DNA of 64,000 nucleotides. It comes from Heliopora coerulea. Taxonomy: Eukaryota > Cnidaria > Anthozoa > Scleralcyonacea > Helioporidae. The notes below the pieces were generated by a model that searched no databases, was not told where the DNA came from, and was given only the letters and a program-made list of their open reading frames with translations. Both the position numbers and the translations under genes were made by a program. Shown in pieces: positions 1-11,218 of this stretch (its first letter is position 1; the number at the start of each line of letters is the position of its first letter). The stretch is taken from contig JASJOG010000021.1 of NCBI GenBank assembly GCA_030142905.1, forward strand, positions 2,508,001 to 2,572,000, read 5' to 3'.

Positions 1-1385
1 TGTTTTTCGGGATTTGTTTTTTACTTTATTCCCGCTATTCATTGCTTGAGAAAATCCCAACACGTATATAATAAACAAATCACAGCATAGTGTGTGTTTG
101 TGTGATATTTTCGCACCCATTTTTCACTGTGAGTCTCATTTATTCGCTTACCTCACTGTTCAATTCGGAACATCGCCAACTCGTGTGTAAATACAGTATG
201 CACGTAGTTCATATGACGTCTATATCGATACATATTATGTGAAGTATTAAGATTTACACATGATACCATGAAGATGACAGAGTGAAAAACGTAAATAGAC
301 TTGTTTCTGAAGTTTACATACGTAAGTAGTTCGCGGAAAATTAATTCAACTATTTGTGAGGATATATTAGTCTCGGTAATTCTGGATCAATTAATTTAGA
401 GACTGTAAGGTTTCTTCCATTCTTCGCCAACGTTAGTGCATCTATCAAAAATGCTACGAGATCCCTCCCGAAACTGTGTGATTCTACTCCAAAATCGCTT
501 CTACTGCCAGTTGTTTATAGTTTTCCAGACTTTAAAACCGATTAACTTATCAGAATATTTGTGACAAATTCTTTGAAGTCAGTGAAGTGTTCTTAGCATA
601 CCCTGTAAGATTCAAGAATGAATATTTCTTGGGGAAAAAACCCCAAAAAGAACGTAAAGAAAAAAAATGTACTTTTCCTGGATAAAAAGAAACTTCCCAG
701 ACGACTTCCAGAGTATGTTCACACCATTCAGTTTATCCCTATATTTTTCAATACATTATAATTTTACAAGGTGTTCTTTTTCAATATTTCATGTCTCTAT
801 TAATATGGGTTTATTCAAGATTATATGCTGGGCTTTGATATTCCTAACAAGATTACGCTTTCCGCCTGGTTCTTCAATTGCCACATTATAATTACCATGA
901 ATCAAATATAAATCGTCTTGAAGCCCTGTCAACAACTTGAATTGAACCGGATTTTATTGTGCATGCCGTCGAATATGCCCATTTCTGTGGGATTCCTCAT
1001 TTCTTGCATTTATGGATGTGACTATTTTTGATGTTTTCCCAGTCACACGAATCAGGTCTATATTGTGAGTGATTGATGAAGAGAGCGTGTGAGTGGTGCA
1101 GCTGATATTGTTTTGCTGATAACTGATGAAAATTACCAGGAAGGAAGATAAGATAGTGCAAGATTTGTATATCATTAGAAAACACATTTATATTAAGAAA
1201 CTGACTGCGCGTAATTAGTTTTTCTCATTTTTATTTCAAATATCGGGTGCAGGGTCGACCTCAACTCGTCCAGAATAAATGAACGTCTTGATGTAAAGGT
1301 ACATTTTCCTGCAATTACATCTTTTGTATCAACGTAGGTTTTCGATTTATTTCACATAACTTTTTTTCACCGTCGGTTTTCTCAG
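1..1385. other. No gene recognised; probable intron or upstream sequence of the next gene
   Basis: The stretch is AT-rich with only short open frames that match nothing I know. A pyrimidine-rich tract ending in CAG at about 1375-1385 looks like a 3' splice site for the exon that follows, so this is best read as intron or 5' flank of that gene. Confidence 0.4.
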
Positions 1386-3091
1386 GGAGAAGCGACGACA
1401 GTGTTTGACGAGACTTCTATTTCCCTTCCCGGAAGCTTGGAACGCCAAAATAAATTTCCAGAATGGATTCACGATGACGACGATTTATCGGAACGCGAGA
1501 ATGATATAGGTTGGTTTGTGTACGATAAAAATATTTTTTACTGGTGTTTAGGAATTTTCCTAGTTTTTCTCGGTATGCATAGTTTTCTTCTCCACGAAAT
1601 CTTTATTATTCTTTGTTTTGGGACAGCCGCCATAGAGTTTAAAATATTAGAAAGCCTTACTAAAATCAAGTATTTCGTGTAGGCCACTTACAGAACAAGG
1701 TCGTAAAACTACCAAGGACTGATGAAATTGGTGATTCCGTCGTAGATGGTTTGTCGAGAGATTTGAAAGAATCTGTTGGTGCCAGTAACTCAAGGTTACC
1801 AGATAATGAAATGTTAATAAAGGAAAGCCAAGATAAGGAGAACAAAATGGTAGATAAAACATCCTCAGATAATTCTCAAAACGACTTGTTGGAAGGACAT
1901 GGTCGAGAAACTTCGTCGTCTAGTGTATCACTAGATGGACAGGACGAAGATACAGTCCACCAAAGGGTTCGAACCAAAGCGTTTAGTGTGGGTAAACGGA
2001 CAACTGACCCGGAGATGTTGGCAAAGCGTGGCTCAGCATTAATGAATGCCTTCATTGACAATAGTGTGAAAGCAGAAGATTCCGAAGGCTCGTTTCATGG
2101 TTCTCCTGGTAGAAAACCTTTAAATGACGTTCATAATACCCCTGATAAAATCAGTATTGACGGGAAAAAAATCGGTAAGAATGAACAAACAACTGAAGTG
2201 ATGTCCAGCAACACACCTCGTATTCCTTCTCACTTGGGAATCAATACAAACACAGGGAAAATTGAAAAGTCGAACCTTGAATCGAAAAAGGAAATGTCTC
2301 ACAACGGAGATGATACACCAAGTACTCGTGGAAAAGCTGATATTTCTGGGAATTCAAGTTCTATGGGCTCAGGAGAAGAATTGGGTTCGGTTTTGTCGGA
2401 AGGGACTTCCCGTCGGAAACGAAGTGCGAATTACGATGTTGACAAACGAAGACTTTTTGAGAATAGAGTAGAAAGAGACGTGAAACATGTTACCCATGAC
2501 CGAGTACTTGCATATGGCATTCGGTCAAGACGTCAAAGAGTATCTGTCAAAGACCAGGTTAAACAACTGGAACAAAGAGAAAATGACTCTATAAGGACCC
2601 CACCGGTAACGACAGGCTTGCATAATAATGCAGTCACTAGTAACCATCTAACCGAGAAGTCCTTCCTGTCAAACGTTCACACTGTGTCGAATGTGGGAAA
2701 GATTGATTGGAAGAACAATTCAAGGGTCGAAAGAAAAGGAGAAGGGTTTCCAGGAAAAGCAACTGTACGAGTTCACGAACCGTTGTCAAGAGTGTGCGTA
2801 ACTGGGGGACATATTGAACCTTTAGGGACATCAGAAACACTAACAATAAAACCTCCGCGAAGTCCAGTTGCGCACCGACAGCCAGAGGATGAAGCTACGA
2901 AGTTCTGTGCTTTGAAGATGGATATAAGTTTGGAATCCTCTCAGACGCCCTCCTCAAATTCGTCGGAAGAAGACCATAATAATTCTGGCAAAGAAGCGTC
3001 GGAGAATGTCGAGAGGGGAAGACGCTTAGCCACCTGGCCTGGTCGTAGTCTTACCCCACGAGACTCAAATCAAGAACCAGAATTCGTGTAG
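1386..3091 (+). CDS. C-terminal coding exon(s) of an unidentified gene
   Basis: I do not recognise this protein. A long open frame runs from about 1664 to the TAG at 3089-3091 with no stop. The encoded tail of over 440 residues is Ser/Asn/Glu/Lys-rich, looks mostly disordered, and ends in EPEFV. It contains a basic patch (SRRKRSANYDVDKRR) followed by a charged stretch (RVSVKDQVKQLEQREND) that could be a short helix. A second frame, 1386-1682, follows a good acceptor at 1385. It encodes an acidic start and then a hydrophobic stretch (FYWCLGIFLVFLGMHSF) before a stop. The two may be joined by an intron, for example 1518-1693 or 1510-1802; both options keep frame but use weak donors, so the hydrophobic stretch may be intronic. 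No start codon is placed because earlier exons probably lie further left. Confidence 0.5.
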
Positions 3092-5412
3092 TCGAAACGT
3101 AGGCGCAACGATGGTTCGGTGGCATGCTAATCCAAGTAGTTGTGTTCGCAGTGTCAAAGTGGTTTAGATCGCCATATGAATTGTTACCGGTTCGTAAAAA
3201 GGGAAAGGCAATAGACTAAATATTGCATGTTGCCTGATTGGGGGGTAAAAAGCAAATCGCATACTTACTCTACACCCTTTATTCTTTATTTGGAGAAGCT
3301 CTGACTTCCCTAAGGCAAACATTAGATAATTGAATCTGTGTTGTCTTCTCAGGGATGTTTCGTTTGGTAAAACGAGTAAGGAACCAACTTTTTAATGCAC
3401 CCTATTTTTAATTCCTTTCATATAAAATTTTTAATAGACCTCGAGTAAAACATGCTTTTCTCAATCTCATACAGCAAATGTCTTGCGTTCTTGTATAATC
3501 TGTTATAAGCACTTGTGCAGACGAAAGGAAATTAAATGGATTGTATAACATTACATGCATTACTTGTGTTGTCCTATTTTCGTCTTTCGAAGCAAGATGC
3601 AAAGGGCGAAGGTGCTTATCTTGGCGGGTGTTACCAGCATTGCCGGTTGGACCTGAGTGGATTCCGTCTACACGCGTGATGATTTACGGGAGCAAATTAT
3701 CCCAGTTCGTAGCTATGTTTATCCCTTCGCCTACTTGGACGAGGGTGTTGTGCTTTTGAAGTCCTTGTTATCTCTCCTATTCTTGAGAAGATTTTTATTT
3801 TGAACGTTCCTAAATATTCAACTACGTCTAACCTCGACCGACCATAAACGTTTACTTAGGAAATAACGAAAAACGAGAGAAACCCTCCCCCCCAAAGAAA
3901 ACCCAAACAAAAAGACAAAAAAATACCAGATACGCGAGGGAAAACCTTCGAAAAAACCCCTATCTGGCAGGATTCCCACTTGATGTAAAATGTCGCTCGC
4001 ACGATTGCTGTGTTGTTTACAGTGAATCGTAAGCTCGAGCTTCTAAAACCTGATTTCCACTCGGCAGAGTTTTCCGCGGAAACAAAACAAAACCGCCTAT
4101 GAAATAGTACAAACAGTATTAAGTTGGTCACTGCGCGGTATAATCTGCGTCGATTTTAGACCGTTAACCGAGAGCTAGGTCTGAACGGAAAAGTATCTAT
4201 TTGAGGTTTTCCTGCACAGACCAAGGAAATGAGGTTAATGAGGAATTTATTGTATGATTTTTGGTTGGTTTTTGACCCATTTTAAACTTAGTTTTTGTAG
4301 TGCGTTGTAACTGTTTGCCTCACTTCGGGTCCTCGGATCCTTTTTCCTTTTTCTTCTTGTTTCTACCAGTCAGACATTCATTTGTCTTACTTTTGAACAA
4401 TTAGCTTTAAATTAAAGCAGTACTAATTTTCTAGTACATTTTATCATTCTGAATTTCTAAACGTAGACTCTTAATTCTCCTTTGATTTCATTAAAATCAG
4501 CTCGACGATATTCCCACCAAAACTCACCGGTCGGGAATTTAAAAGCGTATCGGACCGGTCCAATATCGTAAAATGTCAGATAATACAATTATGAGAGGAA
4601 ACCAGTAGCGCGGCAGAGCTTCAACCCACGCTTTTAGAATATGAAAAGTAAGAAAGTGCTATACACAATTCGGCCATTGATACGTTTATCCTGCTTTACA
4701 ATTTTTTTATATCTATTTAAACTTACGGTGATCATACGTAATAACTTTGTCTTTCCAGTATTCATGCTTTAAACAAGAACCATTATCAATAATTACCGTT
4801 AAGCAACAATCTCACCCCTCAAAAGATGAATAGTATCAATTGACAAAATGTGCTTAAATAAACGAATATCATCTATCTAGGAGAAACCCAGAATCGGATT
4901 ACAATTTATTTACCCCCGGTGGCTGTAAACCTACCGTCTCGCCCCTTTTTAAAAACTTTTAAAAATATACACTGCCATCCACACCCGAGCACCCGCTCCA
5001 ACAAGTTCCGCTACCATATTACCTAAGCAACAACCTATCGCTTATGGGAACCTTCATTTCCTTAAATAGATGATAATCTTTTTGCCACGTTTCGTTCATT
5101 GATGATAATTAGTTTTTCATAATGTAAGACCGGGATGTGAAGATAGAGTTTTGCCCCATCGCGGAGAAACCTTGTGATCGAATCCAACCGAGCACTTGAT
5201 TTTGGTTTTTCCCTTCGAATGTTGTACTTTGAACTTTCTGTTACTGAACTGCTATAGGGTTAGGGTTATTCATATAGTGACCCAAACCGAAACATTTAGC
5301 AAAAAGCCAAAGGCAATTTTAACAGGTTATTTCCTTAGGATAATCAATTAAATAAACATAACACTTACGCAAATACGGTGATTTAAGGAAAAGTCAGGAG
5401 AATTTCAACACT
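3092..5412. other. Intergenic; nothing recognised
   Basis: This follows the stop codon of the gene ending at 3091, so its first few hundred bases are probably 3' UTR. No ORF here resembles a known protein, and I see no repeat with clear ends. Confidence 0.4.
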
Positions 5413-5476
5413 TTAAATCCGAGGTAATCGATGCGATGGACGAACGAGGCGGAAATCGTAATTTATGTAAGAATAT

Positions 5477-5964
5477 CAAAGCCCAGCAAAAAACTCGTAG
5501 AAGAGGCATAGTAAAAAAAAATTTTATTGAGATCTAAAGTTTCCGTTGCCTTTAACACAACATCATCAGAGAATGAAATAGCATGTGACAAAGACAAATG
5601 ATAAGGTTACTATTGCAGGTTAATTATCATAATTTGGCGTTTGAGAGGAAGCGGAAGGTGAAAAGAAGTCTTAGGTGATGAGGAGAGGTAAAGATGTCAA
5701 AAGGAGGAAAGTGGGATAGAACTGATATTAGAATTAAGAGTGGGATTGAGTTTCTTAATGAGTAAGCTTTCTCTTATGAGAAGGTCACAGCTGGAGGAAG
5801 ACGAAGAAGAAGAAAGGAAGAGAAATCATCTGGTGAAATAGGGTGACAAGTATGGTGATGTGTGAGAATGCTGGTTGGTGCAGGGTTGACACGCTTTTTT
5901 CTCGTTAGGGTAGAAATTCCCAATTGGTCCCAGATTCGAGTGTGGAGATGTCGGCTTGTCTGCC
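5477..5964 (-). repeat. Inverted terminal copy of the PLE 3' end
   Basis: Read on the minus strand, this matches 13129-13850 with the 229-bp insert removed. It includes the second half of the GIY-YIG domain (residues after YVGQ, such as ADKPTSPHSNLGPIGNF) and the terminal untranslated part. It gives an uninterrupted copy of the terminal sequence that is broken on the right side. Confidence 0.8.
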
Positions 5965-6607
5965 TGACTTGATAGAACTCCGAAGTGGGAGGTATTCACA
6001 TGGTAAGACATTCTTTTTCCTTTCTAAATGATCTTCTTTGTTTGAATCTTAATTCAGATAATTATGGCAAGTTTCCAAACATTCCCTTAGATGAAACGAT
6101 CGATACCATTTTCACCACCTTGTTTGCAAACTTCACACACTTTCATGATTTTACTCGTGAGAATTTTACCAAACTTTTACGTTTATCCGTTAAAAATTGT
6201 CATCTCTTTTTTTTGTTTAATGGTGTATTTATTTTTAATGGTGTATTTATTTTGTTTAATGGTGTATTTATTTTGCTGATATTTTTCTTCCTTGGTACGA
6301 ACGCGCTTGGCTTGATAATTATCCTACTTAATTTGAAACCTGCTTTTATCAATCAACAACATCATCAGCATCAATTTTTAAACAATCATCAACATATATG
6401 CGATATGTTGATGATTGTCTCCTACTTTTTTGATCTAGTGAGAATGTAAAAACTTTTCTAGACTATTTAAACCGTCAACATCCTAACATAATTTTTGCTC
6501 GGGAGACTGAAGTTAACAAGAACTTGTCTTTTCTTGATATTAAAATCACACGCTACAATGGTTTATTTACCATCTCTGTATTCCGTAAACCTACTTTCAC
6601 TGCATTA
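5965..6607 (+). pseudogene. PLE reverse transcriptase, 5' fragment
   Basis: The frame beginning near 6040 reads like the PLE palm domain (KFPNIPLDETIDTIF, then FHDFTRENFTKLL). The catalytic box R-Y-V-D-D-C is at 6401-6418, followed by a stop (TGA). The downstream frame continues with FLDIKITRYNGLFTISVFRK and stops where the Tigger begins at 6610. At 6205-6275 a unit of about 21 bp (GTTTAATGGTGTATTTATTT) is repeated three times where family members have a conserved loop, so the protein is disrupted there too. Confidence 0.75.
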
Positions 6608-6715
6608 TACAGTCGAACCTCTACTTACGGACACCTCCCGGAAGCGGACACCTCTTGTAAGCGGACACTGTTTTAGGGTCCCGACCAAAACACTATTAAG
6701 GGGCTGATTACATGG

Positions 6716-6810
6716 ACCGGGCTGGCCCGGCTAACCGGGCTAGCCCGGCAAAGCGGGCTGTGATTTTGAAGCGATTACATGGGTGATTTCAGCCCGGTGG
6801 CGGGTGCAAA
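6716..6810. repeat. Left subterminal CCGGGC/GCCCGG palindrome array of the Harbinger
   Basis: Overlapping palindromes built from CCGGGC and GCCCGG (for example CCGGGCTAGCCCGG) follow directly after the left TIR. GCGGGCTGTGATTT and a TIR-like GATTACATGGGTGATT lie just inside. They contrast strongly with the AT-rich interior and mirror the right end, suggesting protein-binding sites. Confidence 0.75.
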
Positions 6811-6868
6811 AATTTTGGCGCCAACTTTCGAACATTGAATTTAGTGTCAATGAGTTTACAACCATAAA

Positions 6869-8306
6869 ATGTTGTTTCACTTAACCATACTTTTCTCAAC
6901 TCTACTTCATTTCTATGGCATTACTTTTATTCTTACATTGTACCGAAAGCACATCAATGACAAACTGTTGGCTTATTATGTGATAAAACAAACTAAAGCT
7001 CGAAGGAGAGTGAGGTATATACGACTGAGAAAGCTGCGTAGGAAAAAACGTTCAAAATGGGTAGAAAGCGGGAGAACTGATGCTTGGTGGAAAAATATGA
7101 TTAATGGTTTGTCTCCAGAACACGAGTGGAAAAGAAATTTTAGGATGTTGAAGGAGGTGTTTCAAGACTTATGTGAAAAACTGAGGCCTCACATTTCACC
7201 GAAGGATACTCCAAATTTTCGTTACTTATCAGTCGAAAAAAAGGTAAGTTTATATGCCAGGGCTGCTGTTTGGAATTTCCGGATAATTTTGCTTATCAAC
7301 TGAAACTGATTGTTTTCAGGGCTTGATCCTATTGAATATATGATTTCTTGAAAGAACTTATCACTGTAAAAAAATAATTTGTTTTTCATTAAAATAGGTG
7401 GCTATCACATTGTACTATTTAAAAGATATGGGATCACACTGGATGACAGGAAATACATTTGGAATACATCAGTGTACTGTATCCAAAGTGATAGTTCAAG
7501 TCTGCAATGCAATTTCTAGGAATATTGGACCAGATTACATACACCTTCCCAGAACAGAAGATGAAATGAAGACAAAAGTTGCAGAATTTGAGACAAAATT
7601 TGGTATGGTCCAAGCATTTGGATGTGTTGATGGAACTCACATTCCCATCAGAAGACCTTATGCAGATTCTCAGGACTACTTTAACTATAAACAATACTTT
7701 TCACTTAATGTTCAAGCTGTTTGTGATTCGCAGGGGATTTTCATGGATGTCGATTGCAGATGGCCTGGTTGTGTACATGATGCAAAAGTTTTTGCAAATT
7801 CTAATGTACACAATAAATTGAAGTCAGGCAATTTACCACCAACATTCAACAATCTAGTCCCAGGCTATGACAAAATTCCAAATTATTTAATAGGTGACCC
7901 AGCATATCCCTTGACACCCAACTGTATGAAAGAGTACCAGAGTTGCAAGACCAACAGCGAAGTACTTTTTAATAACTTGTTACGGGAAGCATGCAACCCA
8001 ATTGAATGTGCATTTGGACATTTGAAAGCTCGATGGTCTATTTTAAAAAGGAAGATGGATTTAAAATTGGAAAATATTCCAGTTGTTGTATTGGCATGCT
8101 TTGTTCTGCACAACTTTTGTGAATTTCATAATGACAATATAGACTTGGAGATTATTAAAGCACAAGTGGACTGGAACAGTTCTGAAGATAATGAACACAA
8201 AAATATACCTGACACCATTTATTCAGGTACTACTGGAGAAGGAGCAGCAGTAAGGGAAACTATTACAAAGTATATCCAGATAAACATGCCAGATAATTAC
8301 CAGTAA
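6869..8306 (+). CDS. HARBI1-like PIF/Harbinger transposase (two exons, 6869-7243 and 7398-8306)
   Basis: Cuts and pastes the element; acts in the nucleus. The two exons join in phase 0 across a 154-bp intron with donor AG|GTAAGT at 7243/7244 and acceptor ATAG|GTGG at 7397/7398, giving 426-427 residues. The N-terminal half holds a hydrophobic start, a basic run (KARRRVRYIRLRKLRRKKR) and an HTH-like region (GIHQCTVSKVIVQV). The DDE_Tnp_4 domain shows all three acidic residues: Asp in CVDGTHIPI, Asp in IGDPAYPL, and Glu in PIECAFGHLKARW 36 residues later (DD35E). No stop or frameshift is visible. The first ATG is chosen because it fits; a later Met is possible. The gene converges on the Myb-like ORF, as in other Harbingers. 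Confidence 0.9.
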
Positions 8307-8949
8307 ATAACAACACAGACTGCAAAGTTTATGATTAATTTCAGACAAGGTTTAATTTTGGCACCCTGAATATGATTTCTGCCTCTTGATGCTTTGAATT
8401 GAAGAATTAAGATTTAATGTTACAGCCAAAATAACATATCCTTGAGCACTTTACATTTTGAATAAGCATGGAGTCAAATGTTAGTAATTTCTCACAGTAC
8501 ATGCCAAAATATCATATTCTGCAGATTAAAGACCAATAGTCACACTTGCCTTTGAATGAGTAAAATCACCAGTTCATGTTTGTTAAGATGAAATTTAAAA
8601 GATAAACTTGAACAAAGTATGTAAAGCCAGATGCATATGCTACAATTTTAGTTGGCAAATTTATGGTTTAGATGCATGTTGAGTAGTGAAGAATAATGGA
8701 GGAAGCATAATAAATAAACCCACTGATCAAGGCACTAAATGTTTTTCATCTAGCATGCATCTAAACCATGTGTTGGCCAACTAAAATCATAGCATGTATA
8801 ACTGGCTTAAAATACCATAAACTTACAAAGATATCACAATCTTACAAAGCTGTTAAGCTGTAGCTCAAACATGTAACTAATGTAAATATTGTTTGTGTTA
8901 AATTTCCAAGTTACAAAGCAAAATATAAACACATAAACACAATAAGTTG
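8307..8949. repeat. Harbinger spacer with an internal inverted repeat (8635-8800)
   Basis: This gap separates the convergent 3' ends of the two Harbinger genes. It holds an imperfect hairpin: ATTTTAGTTGGC and GGTTTAGATGCATG near 8645-8682 match CATGCATCTAAACC and GCCAACTAAAAT near 8754-8790. It looks like a small foldback element of about 160 bp nested in the transposon, or a structure affecting convergent transcript ends. Confidence 0.55.
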
Positions 8950-10038
8950 TTACAGCTGATGATAAGTTTTATCCTCTGTAGTAAATGGGTACTGTCCAGA
9001 TGGATACCTCACCCTCATATCCTGCTTCTCAATGTAGTTACCATGCTGAAACACAGTGGGCATCATGTTAAATGGTTGAGCCATGCTTGGTTGTTGAATG
9101 GGTGTTCTAGACCCCGCAATAGATGCATCAACTGACCGTTGCATGGAAGATGCTAGAGCCGTCATAGAGGAACTCATGGCTTTCAATGACTCTGCAAAAA
9201 TGGAATTAGATTCTTGGATGGATTTACACAATTCACGTCTGAATACTTTTTCTTCCTTCTCATCTTGCCAAAAAAGTTTGTCTCGTTGTGCAGCAGAAAG
9301 CTGTCTTTCCATTTTCTTACGTTTACCATCTATAAACTTAGGAACTTGATCTTGATGAATTGTGCGTTTACGATTTGAAACATTAGCTTCACTTCCGACC
9401 AAACCATTAACAACATCATTTTTTCTCTCTCCAAGTTCTTCGTCTGACGTATCTACTGACAGTGGTAAACAAGGATTTTCTCCCGCATCGACAGAAGTAT
9501 CTTCGTCCAACAAACTGGTATTTGTTTTCGAAGACTCGATTCCAAATGGAAGAGGCTCAGTAGCGGGAGATCCCCCCCAGATCTGCACTATTAGATCGTA
9601 AAACTCCATGATAAGCTTACCCGATCCACTTCGAGTTCCTGCAGTGACAGCACTGCTGAAACCTTGTCGAAGCTCTTTTACTTTCTCCATGACACGACCG
9701 TACCCTTTTCGTATTTGCCTTTTCTGGACTTCAATTTTCTTGATGCAGTTCTCTCGATCATCTTCATCCACTGTATCCAAATCTTTCGGTCCAAAGAAAG
9801 AAACTTCTGTGTCATGATAGTTTTCTGCCAAAGATGTTCTCACGGCTTCATACTGCTTTGATTTATCGGCATTAAAGTCGCTGTTTCTGTACTCCATTTG
9901 GCACTTATAATCCAGCAATGACTGAAGCAAATGACCAACAATTTCTGTGTCCCATTTAAATCGTTTAATCTCATTTTCTGAATCAGTAGGTTTTGAAAGA
10001 ACTTTGCCTTTCTTGACCTGTCGAGTTGTAGTAGCCAT
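8950..10038 (-). CDS. Harbinger-associated Myb/SANT-like DNA-binding protein
   Basis: The second protein of Harbinger elements; family members bind subterminal DNA and help carry the transposase into the nucleus. Starting from the Met at 10038 it is 362 residues; an upstream in-frame Met at 10074 would add 12. Residues about 25-85 form a Myb/trihelix-like unit (FKWDTEIVGHLLQSLLDYK, then DKSKQYEAVRTSLAENY). Then come a helical region (KKIEVQKRQIRKGYGRVMEK), a FYDLIVQIWGGSPAT segment and an acidic linker. A basic patch (DGKRKKMERQ) could be a nuclear signal, and the C-terminal part is Gln/Glu-rich. There is no stop or frameshift. I assign the family from this layout and position rather than by alignment. 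Confidence 0.8.
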   Translation of the reverse strand: MATTTRQVKKGKVLSKPTDSENEIKRFKWDTEIVGHLLQSLLDYKCQMEYRNSDFNADKSKQYEAVRTSLAENYHDTEVSFFGPKDLDTVDEDDRENCIKKIEVQKRQIRKGYGRVMEKVKELRQGFSSAVTAGTRSGSGKLIMEFYDLIVQIWGGSPATEPLPFGIESSKTNTSLLDEDTSVDAGENPCLPLSVDTSDEELGERKNDVVNGLVGSEANVSNRKRTIHQDQVPKFIDGKRKKMERQLSAAQRDKLFWQDEKEEKVFRRELCKSIQESNSIFAESLKAMSSSMTALASSMQRSVDASIAGSRTPIQQPSMAQPFNMMPTVFQHGNYIEKQDMRVRYPSGQYPFTTEDKTYHQL

Positions 10039-10093
10039 CTTTGTTCGGCATGCAATGCACTTGGTTGACAACACGCATTAGTAAATGATTTCC

Positions 10094-10282
10094 CAGCCCG
10101 GTTTGCCGGGATGAAACGATTACTTGGACATTTTCAGCCCGGCTAGCCGGGCTAGCCCGGTTACGGTAAGCGGGATCCCGGCTAACCGGGCTGGCCCGGT
10201 TGTCATGTAATTGAAATGTCGAAACAACATTCGATTTATATAGCAAGCGGGCTAGCCCGGGTTACCAGGCTAGCCCGGTCCA
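10094..10282. repeat. Right subterminal CCGGGC/GCCCGG palindrome array of the Harbinger
   Basis: Repeated CCGGGCTAGCCCGG-type palindromes (10096-10115, 10136-10200, 10245-10280) are mixed with spacers CGATTACTTGGACATTTTCA, which resemble the left subterminal spacer. The array lies between the Myb-like gene start and the right TIR and would also cover that gene's promoter, so it may serve both transposition and expression. Confidence 0.75.
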
Positions 10283-10587
10283 TGTAATCAGCCCCTAAAT
10301 TACTACATTTACAACCTCTCCTAGGCGGACACTTCCCGTAAGCGGACGCGGACACCAATTACACCTTCCCAAACAACATTATAACCTCTCGTAAGCGGAC
10401 AGACTGGATTTATTTTCTGTTAAATTAATAATTATGCTGCTTAGATAACTATACAGTATTAGGATAGAAATATATGTGTTTGATACATTCATTATTAACT
10501 GAGCTGATGACAGGTCGATGCGGAAACTATATATGTATGAATTAAATCCGTTATTGTAGCGTCGAATCATTAGCAGTCATTGTTAAT

Positions 10588-11025
10588 TTAAATTTTCTCG
10601 TCCAACAACACATATCCAGTCTTGTGTATTTTGTTCCTCAACCAAGTCAAAGAAAATTGGTCACCCTGGAACGTATAAACGCACGGAATCTCAAGTCCGT
10701 AACCAGCCCCACGATTTATTTGTTTTCCCTTTACTGTAACACTTGCAGAATTGGACGAACGTTTCAAAAATTTGCTCACGTAGAGTGCCATACTTTTGGG
10801 TATATGACCCACAACGTCAACTGTTTCATTAACAGTATTGGCATGAGATGTGCCGCTGCTTTCTGTTGATCTCCGTGATGGTTTAACAATTGCCACAGCG
10901 TGTGAATCTTTTTTGTTTTCTGGTTCCCTTTTTAACTCGTATTTTTCGTCCACTTTTGGTTCCCAAATATCCATGTATTCATGGTAACCTCGTATGTATG
11001 ATTCCACATTAATGAAAGTATCCAT
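10588..11025 (-). CDS. HIRAN-like domain protein carried by the Tigger element
   Basis: A 145-residue ORF with a start at 11025 and a stop at 10588, opposite in direction to the Tigger transposase. The pattern SYIRGYHEYMDIWEP, then LKREPENKKDSHAVAIVK, then VVGHIPKSMALYVSKFL and GLEIPCVYTFQG resembles HIRAN-type modules (G-x-H..., REP-N--D--AVAV, GH-P). HIRAN domains in HLTF/Rad5 helicases bind DNA 3' ends; whether this one does is inference. Between the blocks lies a Ser/Thr/Asn-rich insert. The frame is open while the transposase next to it is broken. It could be a passenger or an accessory protein of this Tigger lineage. Confidence 0.6.
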   Translation of the reverse strand: MDTFINVESYIRGYHEYMDIWEPKVDEKYELKREPENKKDSHAVAIVKPSRRSTESSGTSHANTVNETVDVVGHIPKSMALYVSKFLKRSSNSASVTVKGKQINRGAGYGLEIPCVYTFQGDQFSLTWLRNKIHKTGYVLLDEKI

Positions 11026-11218
11026 TGCTTTGCGCTTTTGCGGAAGGGCTTTGCTAAACTATACGCCGCACGCGCAACACTTGTGGATATCATAACATCA
11101 CACCTGCTCATGTTTCAGTAACAAACAAAAAGCAAAAGCTGAAGGAAAGGACCAACCAAAATCAACACTGCATAAGTCAATTAAAAATAAGAAAAAGGAA
11201 AAGAACTAGGTTAAAGAT

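Larger units (their letters stand above)
6700..10295. mobile_element. PIF/Harbinger DNA transposon, apparently complete
   Basis: Terminal inverted repeats of about 24 bp (GGGGCTGATTACATGGACCG at the left, its inverse at the right) are flanked by the trinucleotide TAA at 6697-6699 and 10296-10298, the usual TWA target duplication of this superfamily. It holds two convergent genes typical of the group: a DDE transposase (6869-8306, plus) and a Myb/SANT-like protein (8950-10038, minus). GC-rich palindromic arrays lie inside each end. Both ORFs are open with a good splice site, so this is the youngest layer of the nest and may be or recently have been autonomous. Confidence 0.9.
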
